The position numbers and the translations under genes are program-made. 49,639 nt of DNA. Source: Pseudomonadota bacterium. GTDB taxonomy: Bacteria > Pseudomonadota > Gammaproteobacteria > UBA1113. Each line of letters opens with the position of its first letter. Position 1 is the first letter of the stretch. Where the stretch lies: assembly GCA_021778015.1 (NCBI GenBank), contig JAJYCX010000015.1, positions 1 to 49,639 on the forward strand, read 5' to 3'. The notes beneath the pieces are model-generated. The model had not been told where the DNA came from. It searched no databases and saw nothing but the letters and a program-made list of their open reading frames with translations. Positions 7,237 through 16,583 of the stretch are shown piece after piece.

Positions 7237-7775
7237 TTAAAGCACCCATGCTAGACTTTAATTTACAAGCCATAGATACATCTGTACCCCTAGCAGATGA
7301 AAGTCAATTCAACACTTGGTGTTTAGAAACGTTAGCATATGTCATGGCACATGCCGAACCTTTAAATCTACATTCTGACTGGGAAATTACATTGCGCATC
7401 GTCGACGCTGAAGAAGGCAAAAGCCTTAATGCCAATTATCGCCATAAAGACTATGCTACCAATGTGTTGTCCTTTTATTACGATGATCCTTTTGCCGACT
7501 TAGAATTTTCAGATGAGGACGATGAATCTATGTCCGAAGAACCTATAGGTCAAGGGGATATAGTGTTGTGTGCACCCGTTGTCGCCAAAGAAGCTGCTGA
7601 GCAGAAAAAATCTATCCTGGAACATACAGCACATTTAACGGTGCATTCTACCCTGCATTTATTGGGTTATGATCACGAAACAGAGCAAGATGCGGCCATC
7701 ATGGAAAATCTTGAAATCGCCATTTTAAAGCAATTAGGTTTTAACAATCCTTATGAGGAAATACAGACATTATGA
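7233..7775 (+). CDS. ybeY: endoribonuclease YbeY
   Basis: Single-strand-specific metallo-endoribonuclease needed for 16S rRNA 3' maturation and ribosome quality control. The 180-residue product has the zinc signature HSTLHLLGYDH at 138-148 and the preceding NVLSF block. Between them, residues 84-105 form a very acidic insert (DDPFADLEFSDEDDESMSEE) longer than in the E. coli protein. The start ATG overlaps the ybeZ stop; a second ATG six codons in (7248) is possible. The stop overlaps the corC start in another ATGA. Confidence 0.95.
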   Translation: MIKAPMLDFNLQAIDTSVPLADESQFNTWCLETLAYVMAHAEPLNLHSDWEITLRIVDAEEGKSLNANYRHKDYATNVLSFYYDDPFADLEFSDEDDESMSEEPIGQGDIVLCAPVVAKEAAEQKKSILEHTAHLTVHSTLHLLGYDHETEQDAAIMENLEIAILKQLGFNNPYEEIQTL

Positions 7776-8638
7776 ACGACGAACTTGACAATGAAGAGTC
7801 TCACCAGAAAGGCTGGCTAGAACGCTTAAGCCACGTCTTATTGAGAGAACCTCATGATAAAGACGAATTAACCGAGATGCTGCGTCATGCAGCCGAGCGC
7901 GGTATTATCCCTCACAATGCGTTACAAATGATAGAAGGCGTATTATCTGTCTCTGAATTACAAGCACGCGATATCATGGTTCCCCGCTCGCAAATGGTTG
8001 TAGTCGAAATTGACGAAACCGTCGACGAGTTTTTGCCACGCATCACTGAATGCGGCCATTCTCGTTTTCCAGTGATTGGTGAAAATCGCGATGAAGTAAT
8101 CGGCATATTATTGGCTAAAGATTTGCTGAATTATGACCTTAAAAAAGAAGGTTCTAATCATGCCATTCAAATCGACAGCTTATTGCGTAAAGCCATTTTT
8201 ATACCCGAAAGTAAACGCGTAGATGTGTTATTGCGCGAATTCCGCATGGAATACAATCATATGGCCGTCGTCGTCGATGAATATGGCGGTGTTTCAGGGT
8301 TAATTACTATAGAAGACATTTTAGAAGAAATCGTCGGTGAAATTGAAGATGAATACGATATAGACGATGAAGCCAATATCACTACCGTCGACAAACGCCA
8401 TTTCATTATCAAAGCCATCACGCCCATAGAAGAATTTAATGAATATTTTAGATTAAGATGGAGCAACGAAGAATTCGACACTGTAGGCGGTATTTTAGTG
8501 GCAGAGTTAGGTCATTTACCTAAGAAAGGTGAACGCATATCTTTTGATGATTTAAATTTCAAAATATTGCAAGCTGATAGCCGTAGAGTGAAGACGCTAG
8601 AGTTAGTGCTAGAGGAAGACTATACTCCTCCGCAATGA
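7772..8638 (+). CDS. corC: CorC/HlyC family CBS-domain protein (YbeX)
   Basis: Cytosolic CorC-family protein linked to Mg2+/Co2+ efflux and, in E. coli (YbeX), to ribosome metabolism. The 288-residue product has an N-terminal helical part, two CBS domains (about 60-195, with IMVPRSQM at the start and MAVVVDEYGGVSGLITIEDILEEIVGEI at the end, given in part), and the C-terminal CorC_HlyC transporter-associated domain (about 205-285). No membrane segment is seen, as expected for this short form. lnt often follows in this operon but does not here; a repeat and the convergent clpA come next. Confidence 0.93.
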   Translation: MNDELDNEESHQKGWLERLSHVLLREPHDKDELTEMLRHAAERGIIPHNALQMIEGVLSVSELQARDIMVPRSQMVVVEIDETVDEFLPRITECGHSRFPVIGENRDEVIGILLAKDLLNYDLKKEGSNHAIQIDSLLRKAIFIPESKRVDVLLREFRMEYNHMAVVVDEYGGVSGLITIEDILEEIVGEIEDEYDIDDEANITTVDKRHFIIKAITPIEEFNEYFRLRWSNEEFDTVGGILVAELGHLPKKGERISFDDLNFKILQADSRRVKTLELVLEEDYTPPQ

Positions 8639-8679
8639 AGGGGCGAGATTTAAATAAACGTATTGAACTTTAATCGAAG

Positions 8680-8776
8680 CTTTGTCACCCTCGACGCAGT
8701 CGGGGATCCAGTTTCAAATCAAGTTTTTTCCTGGTTCCCCGACTGCGGCCTTGCGGCCACGTCGAGGATGACAAAG
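8680..8776. repeat. palindromic repeat, family A copy 1
   Basis: Imperfect inverted repeat. The left arm runs from CTTTGTCACCCTCGACG through CAGTCGGGGATCCAG; the right arm is the complement, CCTGGTTCCCCGACTGCGG through GTCGAGGATGACAAAG. The right arm carries an extra small hairpin (GGCCTTGCGGCC). It fills the gap between convergent corC and clpA and may terminate both. Related halves occur at 38174-38265 and 49240-49286. Confidence 0.8.
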
Positions 8777-8785
8777 TTTTTGCGC

Positions 8786-11074
8786 TCAAGACCCACTGGT
8801 TACCGTTTCATCACTGGGTATGGCCACAGTACGTAAATCATTGTCTACGACTTGCAGCTGTACCGTACCGCCTTGCATTAGCACACCAAACAACATTTCA
8901 TCGGCCAAAGGCTTTTTGATTTTCTCTTGAATAAGACGTGCCATCGGACGCGCACCCATTTTTTCATCATAACCATTAACCGCGAGCCAATGTTTAGCTT
9001 CACTATCCACTTTCAATTTAATCTTACGCTCTTCCAACTGTACTTCTAATTCCATTAAAAATTTATTGACCACACTTTCAACGGTCAGCATATCCAAAGG
9101 TTTAAATTGCACAATGGCATCGAGGCGATTTCTAAATTCTGGCGTAAAAATACGTTTAATGGTTATCAAAGCATCGCTGTGCTGTTCTTGCTCAGCAAAA
9201 CCCATCGTATTCTTGGAGAAATCCTCAGCCCCCGCATTGGTCGTCATGATTAAAATGACATTGCGGAAATTAGCCTTACGACCATTGGTATCGGTTAAGG
9301 TACCATGATCCATGACTTGTAATAATAAATTGTAAACATCATGGTGCGCTTTTTCAATTTCATCCAATAACACAACAGAATATGGATGACGCGTCACGGC
9401 TTCGGTTAATAAACCACCCTCGTCATATCCTACATAGCCTGGAGGAGCACCAATTAAACGCGATACGGTATGTTTTTCCATATATTCCGACATGTCGAAA
9501 CGAATGAGCTCCACACCCATCAATTGCGCCAACCTACGCGTGACTTCGGTTTTACCTACACCCGTAGGACCGGCCAATAAGAAACAGCCTACCGGTTTAT
9601 CGACTTCACGCAACCCCGCACGCGACAATTTAATAGCCGCACCCAAGGCTTCAATCGCTTCATCTTGACCGAAAATCATCATTTTTAAATCACGTACCAA
9701 ACTACGCAATACTTCTTTATCTGAGGTAGAGACTGTTTTGGTTGGTACATGCGCCATTTGCGCCACCACTTGTTCAATTTCAGCGGAATTAATAATGCGT
9801 TTCTTATGACCATCCGTTTGCAAAGCTTGGTGTGCACCCGCTTCGTCTACGATATCGATCGCTTTATCAGGTAAAAAGCGATCGGTGATAAATCTAGACG
9901 ACAGTTCAGCAGCAGCACGCAAGGCTTTTAATGAATAACGAATGCCATGGTGAAATTCGAATTTGCGGCGTAAGCCTTTCAATATTTGGTAGGTTTGCTC
10001 TACGGTGGGTTCATTGATATCGACCCTTTGAAAACGTCTAGCCAAAGCATGGTCCTTTTCAAAAATACCGCGGTATTCCTGATAGGTCGTAGCGCCTATG
10101 CATTTTAAGTTACCCGCGGTTAACAGCGGTTTAATTAAATTAGACGCATCCATAACCCCACCCGATGCCGCGCCCGCACCGACGATGGTGTGAATCTCAT
10201 CTATAAACAAAATAGCGCCGGGTTGTGCACTCAATTCTTGTACCAATTGTTTAAAGCGTTTTTCGAAATCACCGCGATATTTAGTACCGGCTAATAAATT
10301 GCCTAAGTCTAAGGCATAGACGGTGCAATGGCTGATGATTTTAGGCACCTTGTTTTCAATAATTAACTTAGCCAAGCCTTCAGCAATCGCGGTTTTACCC
10401 ACGCCAGCTTCACCCACCAATAAAGGATTATTTTTACGTCTGCGACATAAGGCTTGTATGGTTAAAGCAATTTCTTCTTCACGGCCAATTAGAGGATCAA
10501 TTTTACCTGTCATCGCCAATACGTTTAAATTACTAGTATAGGCTTCCAATGCTGTTTGCCCACCAGAACCGCCTTCATCTTCCCCCAGTGGCGAATGCAT
10601 ACCGTCGGTTTTAAACGGCGATGGGAATTCTTGCGGCTTATTATTCGTTGCCCCTTGGCTCAGATAATTGACTATGTCTAAGCGATTAACTTGTGCATTT
10701 TTTAAAATTTGTACCGCTTCACTGTCTGGCTCGCTGAATATGGCTGCCAAGACATTTGCACCATCCACTTCACTTCGTCCAGTTGATTGCCCTACATGAA
10801 ACACCGCCCGTTGCAAGACGCGTTTAAAGCCTAAGGTGGTTTGTATTTCTTGTTTATCTTCCGTTATGGGATGGCTCGGTATCTTTTCCAAGGCTTCCGA
10901 TAATTGAAAATAAATTTGATCTACATCAGCACCACACGCCAATAAGGCATCTAATGCAGATACGTTTTTCAATAAAGCAAATAATAGATGCTCTATGGTA
11001 ATATATTCATGCGAACGATCCCTGGCTTCTTTAAAAGCCTGATTGAGCGTAAGCTCTAACTCTCTGTTTAACAC
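8786..11074 (-). CDS. clpA: ATP-dependent Clp protease ATP-binding subunit ClpA
   Basis: AAA+ unfoldase that feeds substrates to ClpP. I place the start at GTG 11074 (MLNRELELTL), because GGAGG lies eight bases upstream and known ClpA proteins begin MLNxELE; the longer TTG frame to 11089 would contain the ribosome-binding site. The product is 762 residues: an N-domain for ClpS/substrate binding (1-140), AAA-1 with Walker A GEAGVGKT near 221-228, AAA-2 with GPTGVGKT near 502-509 and VVLLDEIEKAH, and the D2-small domain. The ClpP-docking loop reads TMGF (near 623-626) where E. coli has an IGL tripeptide. No clpS gene lies upstream. Confidence 0.96.
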   Translation of the reverse strand: MLNRELELTLNQAFKEARDRSHEYITIEHLLFALLKNVSALDALLACGADVDQIYFQLSEALEKIPSHPITEDKQEIQTTLGFKRVLQRAVFHVGQSTGRSEVDGANVLAAIFSEPDSEAVQILKNAQVNRLDIVNYLSQGATNNKPQEFPSPFKTDGMHSPLGEDEGGSGGQTALEAYTSNLNVLAMTGKIDPLIGREEEIALTIQALCRRRKNNPLLVGEAGVGKTAIAEGLAKLIIENKVPKIISHCTVYALDLGNLLAGTKYRGDFEKRFKQLVQELSAQPGAILFIDEIHTIVGAGAASGGVMDASNLIKPLLTAGNLKCIGATTYQEYRGIFEKDHALARRFQRVDINEPTVEQTYQILKGLRRKFEFHHGIRYSLKALRAAAELSSRFITDRFLPDKAIDIVDEAGAHQALQTDGHKKRIINSAEIEQVVAQMAHVPTKTVSTSDKEVLRSLVRDLKMMIFGQDEAIEALGAAIKLSRAGLREVDKPVGCFLLAGPTGVGKTEVTRRLAQLMGVELIRFDMSEYMEKHTVSRLIGAPPGYVGYDEGGLLTEAVTRHPYSVVLLDEIEKAHHDVYNLLLQVMDHGTLTDTNGRKANFRNVILIMTTNAGAEDFSKNTMGFAEQEQHSDALITIKRIFTPEFRNRLDAIVQFKPLDMLTVESVVNKFLMELEVQLEERKIKLKVDSEAKHWLAVNGYDEKMGARPMARLIQEKIKKPLADEMLFGVLMQGGTVQLQVVDNDLRTVAIPSDETVTSGS

Positions 11075-11177
11075 GGTTATTTCCTCCAACGGACTCGATA
11101 CTTTGCGTTCGCCAAAACGCCTTTAATTTCACTTCCTCTACTTATAACCTTAGCTTAAAAATACAAATATTGCCTAA

Positions 11178-11200
11178 TTTCATGCTGTAAAAGCATGAAA
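11178..11200 (-). terminator. hairpin between icd and clpA
   Basis: Nine-pair stem TTTCATGCT / AGCATGAAA with a five-base loop, located 65 bases past the icd stop. No clear T run follows on the minus strand. The 190-base icd-clpA gap shows no other feature and is too short for clpS. Confidence 0.35.
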
Positions 11201-11264
11201 ATGAATATATTTTAAACAGAATGCGCGAATTATCGTCAGTGCATCTTTATTTTGTGCAATAAAG

Positions 11265-12521
11265 CTACATATTCTTATTGATAATTTCACCAAATTCCGA
11301 ACAGGAAACAAGCGTGGCACCTTCTAGCAAACGTGCAAAATCATAGGTGACATGCTTACTGCTGATAGCGCCTTCCATGCCTTTGATGATGAGATCTGCG
11401 GCTTTGTCCCAACCCAAATGACGCAACATCATTTCCGCAGACAAAATAATTGAACCTGGATTAACCTTGTCTTGCCCAGCGTATTTAGGGGCTGTACCAT
11501 GGGTTGCCTCAAAAATAGCTGTATCCGCACCGATATTAGCGCCTGGAGCAATACCTATACCACCTACTTGAGCCGCCAGCGCATCGGAAATATAGTCCCC
11601 ATTTAGATTTAAGGTTGCGATAACACTGTACTCTTCTGGCCTTAGCAAAATCTGTTGCAAGAAGGCATCGGCAATCACATCTTTAATGACAATAGTCTTA
11701 CCCGTTTTAGGGTTTTTGAACGATTGCCAAGGGCCAGAATCTATGATTTCCGCCTTAAATTCGGAATGCGCTAAAGAATAACCCCAGTCGCGAAAGCCGC
11801 CTTCGGTGTATTTCATGATATTGCCCTTGTGTACCAGGGTCACAGAGGGTTTATCGTGATCTATGGCATATTGTATGGCTTGGCGTACTAAACGCTCTGT
11901 ACCCTCTTTAGAAACCGGTTTAATGCCTATACCACACATCTTAGGGAAACGAATCTTCTTGACATGCATTTCATTCTGTAAAAAAGCAATGATTTTCTCC
12001 GCTTCAGGGCTGCCACCTTGCCATTCTATACCAGCATAGATGTCTTCCGAATTTTCCCTGAAAATAACCATGTCTACCTTCCATGGTTCTTTGACCGGAC
12101 TAGGCGTGCCTGTAAAATAACGTACAGGTCTTAAACAAACGTATAAATCCAGCTCTTGTCGCAAGCTCACATTCAATGAACGTATACCGCCACCCACAGG
12201 CGTACTCAAAGGCCCCTTAATGGCAACCTTGAAATCGCGTATGGCGTCTAAAGTTTCCGCAGGCAAATATTGATTAGCGCCATAGACGGTGACCGCTTTG
12301 TCTCCAGCATAAATTTCCATCCAAGCAATGGCTTTATCGCCACCATAAGCCTTTTTAACCGCATGATCCACTACGGCACGCATCACCGGCGTAATGTCCA
12401 CGCCTATGCCATCGCCTTCGATAAAAGGAATAATAGGATTGTTAGGGACTACACAATGGCCGTGGGCATCGTGGGTAATCTTTTGGCCATTGGCAGGCAC
12501 GGTGATGGAATGATAGGACAT
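11265..12521 (-). CDS. icd: NADP-dependent isocitrate dehydrogenase
   Basis: TCA-cycle enzyme that converts isocitrate to 2-oxoglutarate with NADP+. The start is ATG 12521 ([16 protein letters not shown]), six bases after an AGGGG site; the frame extends upstream but without support. The 418-residue length matches E. coli (416). The substrate loop [19 protein letters not shown] holds the serine that AceK phosphorylates in E. coli, so control by AceK is possible. Other blocks present: [42 protein letters not shown] and [11 protein letters not shown] (NADP site). Confidence 0.97.
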   Translation of the reverse strand: MSYHSITVPANGQKITHDAHGHCVVPNNPIIPFIEGDGIGVDITPVMRAVVDHAVKKAYGGDKAIAWMEIYAGDKAVTVYGANQYLPAETLDAIRDFKVAIKGPLSTPVGGGIRSLNVSLRQELDLYVCLRPVRYFTGTPSPVKEPWKVDMVIFRENSEDIYAGIEWQGGSPEAEKIIAFLQNEMHVKKIRFPKMCGIGIKPVSKEGTERLVRQAIQYAIDHDKPSVTLVHKGNIMKYTEGGFRDWGYSLAHSEFKAEIIDSGPWQSFKNPKTGKTIVIKDVIADAFLQQILLRPEEYSVIATLNLNGDYISDALAAQVGGIGIAPGANIGADTAIFEATHGTAPKYAGQDKVNPGSIILSAEMMLRHLGWDKAADLIIKGMEGAISSKHVTYDFARLLEGATLVSCSEFGEIINKNM

Positions 12522-12634
12522 AAAAAACCCCTTAAATAAATGGTGGAACGATATGGGGGATATTGTACTCTTTTGGCCGAGCCCTGTCATCACTAATATG
12601 CTTTGTTTCTGTTACGTCATATCTATACTTTTTT

Positions 12635-12730
12635 AGCTCGGATATATCCAGGGCTGTATTGTTATAATTCCTCGCTGGCCGGGTCCTGGCACGCGACACC
12701 CAGCCATAACTATCGCGCTTTGTTTCTTGT
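12635..12730. repeat. palindromic repeat, family B copy 1 (short)
   Basis: It contains TCGCTGGCCGGGTCCTGGC, then CCAGCCATAACTATCGCGC. It shares the flank AGCTCGGATATATCCAGGGCT with copy 2 (there CGGCTAAATCCAGGGCT) but lacks the long central arm. Confidence 0.7.
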
Positions 12731-12748
12731 TCATTCATATTTTCTCTG

Positions 12749-12885
12749 TTCGGCTAAATCCAGGGCTCAACATTATAATGCATCGCTGGCCGGGTCCTGT
12801 CCCGGTGATACCTCGTCGTGCTCGTGCCTGCGCGCGCCGAGGACTCCCTCACCGGAACACCCTGCCATAACTATTGCGCTTTATA
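12749..12885. repeat. palindromic repeat, family B copy 2
   Basis: The core is GCTGGCCGGGTCCTGTCCCG, then CTCGTCGTGCTCGTGCCTGC, GCGCGCCGAGG and CACCCTGCCATAACTATTGC. The arms pair around the GC-rich centre. The same centre (TCGTGCTCGTGCCTGCGCGC) is in copy 3 at 26348-26453, inside the nuo operon. Confidence 0.75.
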
Positions 12886-12913
12886 GTAAGCAAATAAACA
12901 TAAGTCTCTGTGG

Positions 12914-13393
12914 GCCGTCATTGCTGTAAAGGTCAAGTAATTCGTTGATAGATTAGTAGGAGAGCCACAACGAACTCCAAAATTTCACGGTACGGTTATT
13001 ACTCGCGGAGCTCGTCATTGCGAACCAGCGAAAACACAGCATTATAAAGAAGTCTATGTACGTGAATGTCTTTTGAATAATAGAATTTCGCGTAACTGGA
13101 TGAGCGCAGTGTGGCAATCCATCGTTTTAACAATGAAAATGAATGCTATGTACAGTGAAACTTATAGATCTCTATGAAATGTATTGTGGGTATTTTACTG
13201 GATTGCCACACTGCGCTCGTCTAGTTTCGTTGAATTCAATAAGTCAGTTATCATTGCCGTGCTTAGTTTCTATTATAGATTAGCTACTCGCTTGTTCGCA
13301 ATGACGGGCCGGGTAGAACTATGCTATAGCAATCTGCTCATAGATACGGAGAAAGCTATCAGCGAATTACTTAACCTTTACAGCAATGACGGC
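12914..13393. mobile_element. MITE-like composite element, family C copy 1
   Basis: It is bounded by 38-base terminal inverted repeats, 12914-12951 and 13356-13393, with two mismatches; each starts GCCGTCATTGCTGTAAAGGT. Inside is a second layer: TTTCACGGTACGG...CGCGGAGCTCGTCATTGCG on the left and CGCAATGACGGG on the right, plus a central part (GTGGCAATCCATCG...TTTTACTGGATTGCCAC). The inner layer and centre match the element at 44823-45152. No transposase is encoded. It ends 44 bases before the stop of the aldehyde dehydrogenase gene. Confidence 0.75.
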
Positions 13394-13437
13394 GTTCGAG
13401 ATAGTTGCTTCGTAATGCTCGACAGAGAAAATGAATT

Positions 13438-14829
13438 CTACAACGACGGCGAACGAATCACCATCATCTTTTCGTATGTCATGTCGTGCATGGAATACGG
13501 AATACCGCCGGTGCCAAAACCGGATTGCTTGCGTCCAGCAAAAGGCATCCAATCTACTCTAAAGGCGGTGTGATCATTCACCAACACCGTGTTAGCCTGC
13601 AACTGTTTCACCATTTCTAAGGCTATATCTAGATTTTTAGTAAACACCGCTGATTGAAATGAAAAGGGCAACGCATTGGCATTTTTAATAGCTTCTTCGC
13701 GTTGTGTATAGGAGTTAATACACACCACGGGGCCAAAAACTTCTTGCGTACACACCTTAGCATCTAGAGGCGGATTATAAAGAATCGTCGGGGCATAACA
13801 GCTATCCGACAAAGCCTTGCCACCACACAATAATTTTGCGCCTGCGGCCACGGCTTCATCGACCCAGGTGGCCACGCGTTTTAATTCTGTAGCCGTAATC
13901 AAAGGCCCTACTTCAGTCTTTGCATCCAAAGGATCACCCACACGCAATTTTTCGGCCGCAGCCGTCATTTGTTGCGCCAATGTCTGCGCTATTTTTTCGT
14001 TTGCAAAAATACGTTGTACCGAAATACACACTTGTCCTGCATGATAAAAACCACCCTTTGTTAATAACGATACGACATCTGCCATCTCGGCATCAGCCTC
14101 CACTATAACAGGCGCTGCTCCGCCATGTTCCAAAGTGCAACCTACTCCAGGTGGTAATAAGGATCGTAAATGCCAACCTACACGGCTAGAGCCTATAAAC
14201 GATAAAAAGCTAATGCGTGTATCGGTCACCAATTTTTCGGCAATTGAACTAGGGCAAATAATCGCTTGCGCAAATGTTTTAGGCAACCCTGCTTCGTATA
14301 ATAAATCCATAAAAGCCAAACAAGACAAAGGTGTGCTGCTGGCAGGTTTAATCAACACGGGACATCCAACGGCAATAGCGGGAATGACTTGATGTATTAC
14401 TAAATTAAGCGGATGATTAAAAGCGCTGATCGCCAACACCACACCCACAGGCTCCCTAAAAGTATAGGCCATGCGATGTAATGATGACGGCGTTAAACCC
14501 ATAGCGATTTCCTGTCCTGTCATATGCGACATCGTTTCTATGGCTATTTTAATGCCTTGGGCGGCACGATCGGTTTCTACCAAAGAATCTGCTAAAGGCT
14601 TACCGCCTTCTTCTGCGGCACGCTTAGCAAATTCGTCGCGACGCGCTACTAATAATTGATGCGCTTTTTCTAAAATAGTAATGCGCTCGGGTACAGATAA
14701 CGCTTTTTTGGGATCGTTAAATAATGCATAAGCCGCCGCTAAGGCTTTTTCTACTTGGGCTTCATCCCATAACTCTATCTCGGCAATCAAATGGTGATCA
14801 AATGGCGATAGTACTTTTAATTTAGACAT
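13438..14829 (-). CDS. NAD(P)-dependent aldehyde dehydrogenase
   Basis: Oxidises an aldehyde to the acid. The 463-residue product has the full ALDH fold signature: FNHP with N138, K161 in LIKPASSTP, the general base E234 in LEHGGAAPVIV (most ALDHs have E-L-G-G), and the nucleophile C268 in GQVCIS. The EHGG variant is, as I recall, seen in some lactaldehyde- or phosphonoacetaldehyde-dehydrogenase-like groups; the substrate cannot be named. TAGGAG lies six bases before the ATG. It lies nine bases downstream of the acetolactate-synthase-like gene, so they form one operon and probably one pathway from pyruvate. Confidence 0.88.
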   Translation of the reverse strand: MSKLKVLSPFDHHLIAEIELWDEAQVEKALAAAYALFNDPKKALSVPERITILEKAHQLLVARRDEFAKRAAEEGGKPLADSLVETDRAAQGIKIAIETMSHMTGQEIAMGLTPSSLHRMAYTFREPVGVVLAISAFNHPLNLVIHQVIPAIAVGCPVLIKPASSTPLSCLAFMDLLYEAGLPKTFAQAIICPSSIAEKLVTDTRISFLSFIGSSRVGWHLRSLLPPGVGCTLEHGGAAPVIVEADAEMADVVSLLTKGGFYHAGQVCISVQRIFANEKIAQTLAQQMTAAAEKLRVGDPLDAKTEVGPLITATELKRVATWVDEAVAAGAKLLCGGKALSDSCYAPTILYNPPLDAKVCTQEVFGPVVCINSYTQREEAIKNANALPFSFQSAVFTKNLDIALEMVKQLQANTVLVNDHTAFRVDWMPFAGRKQSGFGTGGIPYSMHDMTYEKMMVIRSPSL

Positions 14830-14838
14830 ATGATTCTC

Positions 14839-16482
14839 CTACAACAAACAGGTTTTAGCCAGCAATTCGTGCGTTAGCACTTTGCCATTTTCCGAATAAT
14901 CTATGGACACAGAAATTACGTGCACACCTTTAGCGTTTAAACATTTTTCTAAGGTAGGCGCGAAATCCTCCGTGGCTGTAATCACATGGCCATGAGCACC
15001 ATAGGCCTTAGCATATAGGGCGAAATCTGGATTATTATAATCCAAACCAAAATCGTGAAACCCCATTGCTTCTTGCTTCCATTTTATCATTCCAAAAGCA
15101 TTGTCATTGATGATCAAAACAACTAAATCTAGTTTTAATCGAACCGCGGTTTCTAATTCTTGCGAATTCATCATAAAACCACCATCACCACAAATAGCCA
15201 ATACTTTACGATCGGGATACACTATTTTGGCCGCAATAGCCGAAGGCAAACCAGCACCCATACTGGCTAAAGCGTTATCCAAAAGCAACGTTTTAGTATT
15301 AAATGCGGGAAAGTTACGCGCAAACCAAATCTTATACATACCATTGTCCAATGCAGCGATACCATCTTTGGGTAGAACCTTACGCACATCTCGCACCAAG
15401 CGTTGTGGGAAAATAGGAAAATTAGGTGCATCGGATTTTTCATTGATATGGGTATCGATTTCTTTTTTTATCATTTCAAAATAAGAAAAATTCCAATGCG
15501 CTTGTTTTTCTATCATTTCCGTCATTCTATACACCGCATGACTAATATCTCCTATCACCTCTAACTGCGGAAAATACACTTCATCGATATTCGCTGGAGA
15601 AAAATTAATATGAATGACTTTGCGTTTTTCATTAGGATGCATAAAAAATGGTGGCTTTTCAATGACGTCGTGGCCAATATTGACGATTAAATCGGCACGA
15701 TTAATGGCGCAATGAATGTAATCGTGATCGGATAAAGCTGCCGTACCCAAAAACCGCTTATCATGTTCATCCAACACACCCTTACCCATTTGAGTATTAA
15801 AGAAAGGGATATCGGTTTTATCGATAAAATAACGTAATGCTGCAGAAATAGCGCGTCGATTACCGCCCGCACCGATTAAAACCAAAGGATGTTTCGCAGT
15901 TTGAATCAAATTGACAGCTTGCTCAATCGCTACGGCATCGGCTCGAGGCAAAGCAGGTTCAGTGACTTCGTATAAAGGCGCGGTACAGTTTTCTTCGGCT
16001 ATGTCCTCGGGTAATTCCAGATGCACGGCTCCAGGGCGTTCAGCCTGACTGATACGAAAAGCCTCCCGTATTAAAGAAGGGATTAAATTGCCATTCAAAA
16101 TTTGGCATGTGAATTTGGTTAAGGGCCGCATCATTTCAACCGTGTTGATAATCTGGAAGCGCGCTTGTTTACTTTTTAATATGGGCTTTTGTCCGGTGAT
16201 CATCAGCATGGGCATGCCGCCTAAAGTGGCATAAGCTGCTGCCGTCACAAAATTGGTTGCCCCAGGCCCTAAGGTAGACAAACAAACCCCTGTTTTACCC
16301 GTTAAACGACCATAGGTTGCAGCCATAAAGCCGGCGGCTTGTTCATGGCGGGTGATGATAAGCTTAATCTTAGAGTGGCGTATCGCATCTAATAGATCTA
16401 AATTTTCCTCTCCAGGAATACCAAAAATATACTCTACCCCTTCATTTTCCAGAGCTCTGATAAATTGTTCAGCGGCTTTCAT
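14839..16482 (-). CDS. acetolactate synthase-like ThDP enzyme (catabolic type)
   Basis: Thiamine-diphosphate enzyme, probably condensing two pyruvates to acetolactate. The start is ATG 16482 (MKAAEQFIRAL) with GGAG six bases upstream; the frame runs further back without support. The product is 547 residues: N-terminal Pyr domain with the catalytic glutamate E47 (TRHEQAAGFMA), a central domain (about 185-330), and the C-terminal PP domain with the ThDP/Mg motif GDGGFMMNSQELETA...NDNAFGM. There is no ilvN-type small subunit nearby, which suggests the catabolic AlsS class, but budA/alsD for acetoin is also absent here. Other 2-oxoacid-metabolising members of the family cannot be excluded. Confidence 0.82.
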   Translation of the reverse strand: MKAAEQFIRALENEGVEYIFGIPGEENLDLLDAIRHSKIKLIITRHEQAAGFMAATYGRLTGKTGVCLSTLGPGATNFVTAAAYATLGGMPMLMITGQKPILKSKQARFQIINTVEMMRPLTKFTCQILNGNLIPSLIREAFRISQAERPGAVHLELPEDIAEENCTAPLYEVTEPALPRADAVAIEQAVNLIQTAKHPLVLIGAGGNRRAISAALRYFIDKTDIPFFNTQMGKGVLDEHDKRFLGTAALSDHDYIHCAINRADLIVNIGHDVIEKPPFFMHPNEKRKVIHINFSPANIDEVYFPQLEVIGDISHAVYRMTEMIEKQAHWNFSYFEMIKKEIDTHINEKSDAPNFPIFPQRLVRDVRKVLPKDGIAALDNGMYKIWFARNFPAFNTKTLLLDNALASMGAGLPSAIAAKIVYPDRKVLAICGDGGFMMNSQELETAVRLKLDLVVLIINDNAFGMIKWKQEAMGFHDFGLDYNNPDFALYAKAYGAHGHVITATEDFAPTLEKCLNAKGVHVISVSIDYSENGKVLTHELLAKTCLL

Positions 16483-16583
16483 GCTTGACTCCATAGATAA
16501 GGACAACACCCTTAAACATAGCAGTCCTTGACGACCTTGTACAGTCCGTTGACACATAAAAATGTGTGTATAAAATAGTCTGT

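Larger units (their letters stand above)
12522..13437. other. gene-free, repeat-filled region
   Basis: A gap of about 900 bases between icd and the aldehyde dehydrogenase gene. It holds two family-B palindromic repeats and one composite 480-base element with inverted ends (listed separately). ORFs here are made of repeat sequence and show no protein family. The icd promoter must lie near 12530-12640 but I cannot place it with confidence. Confidence 0.7.

Noticed and set aside
8680-8776. Part of a CRISPR array
   Set aside because: The repeat units here and elsewhere are inverted or dispersed, without regular spacers; no cas genes are in the window.
12603-12929. 108-codon plus-strand frame between icd and the aldehyde dehydrogenase gene
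   Set aside because: It is built almost wholly from the two family-B repeats; no ribosome-binding site or protein family.
13184-13573. 129-codon plus-strand frame
   Set aside because: It runs from a MITE-like element into the antisense of the aldehyde dehydrogenase gene.
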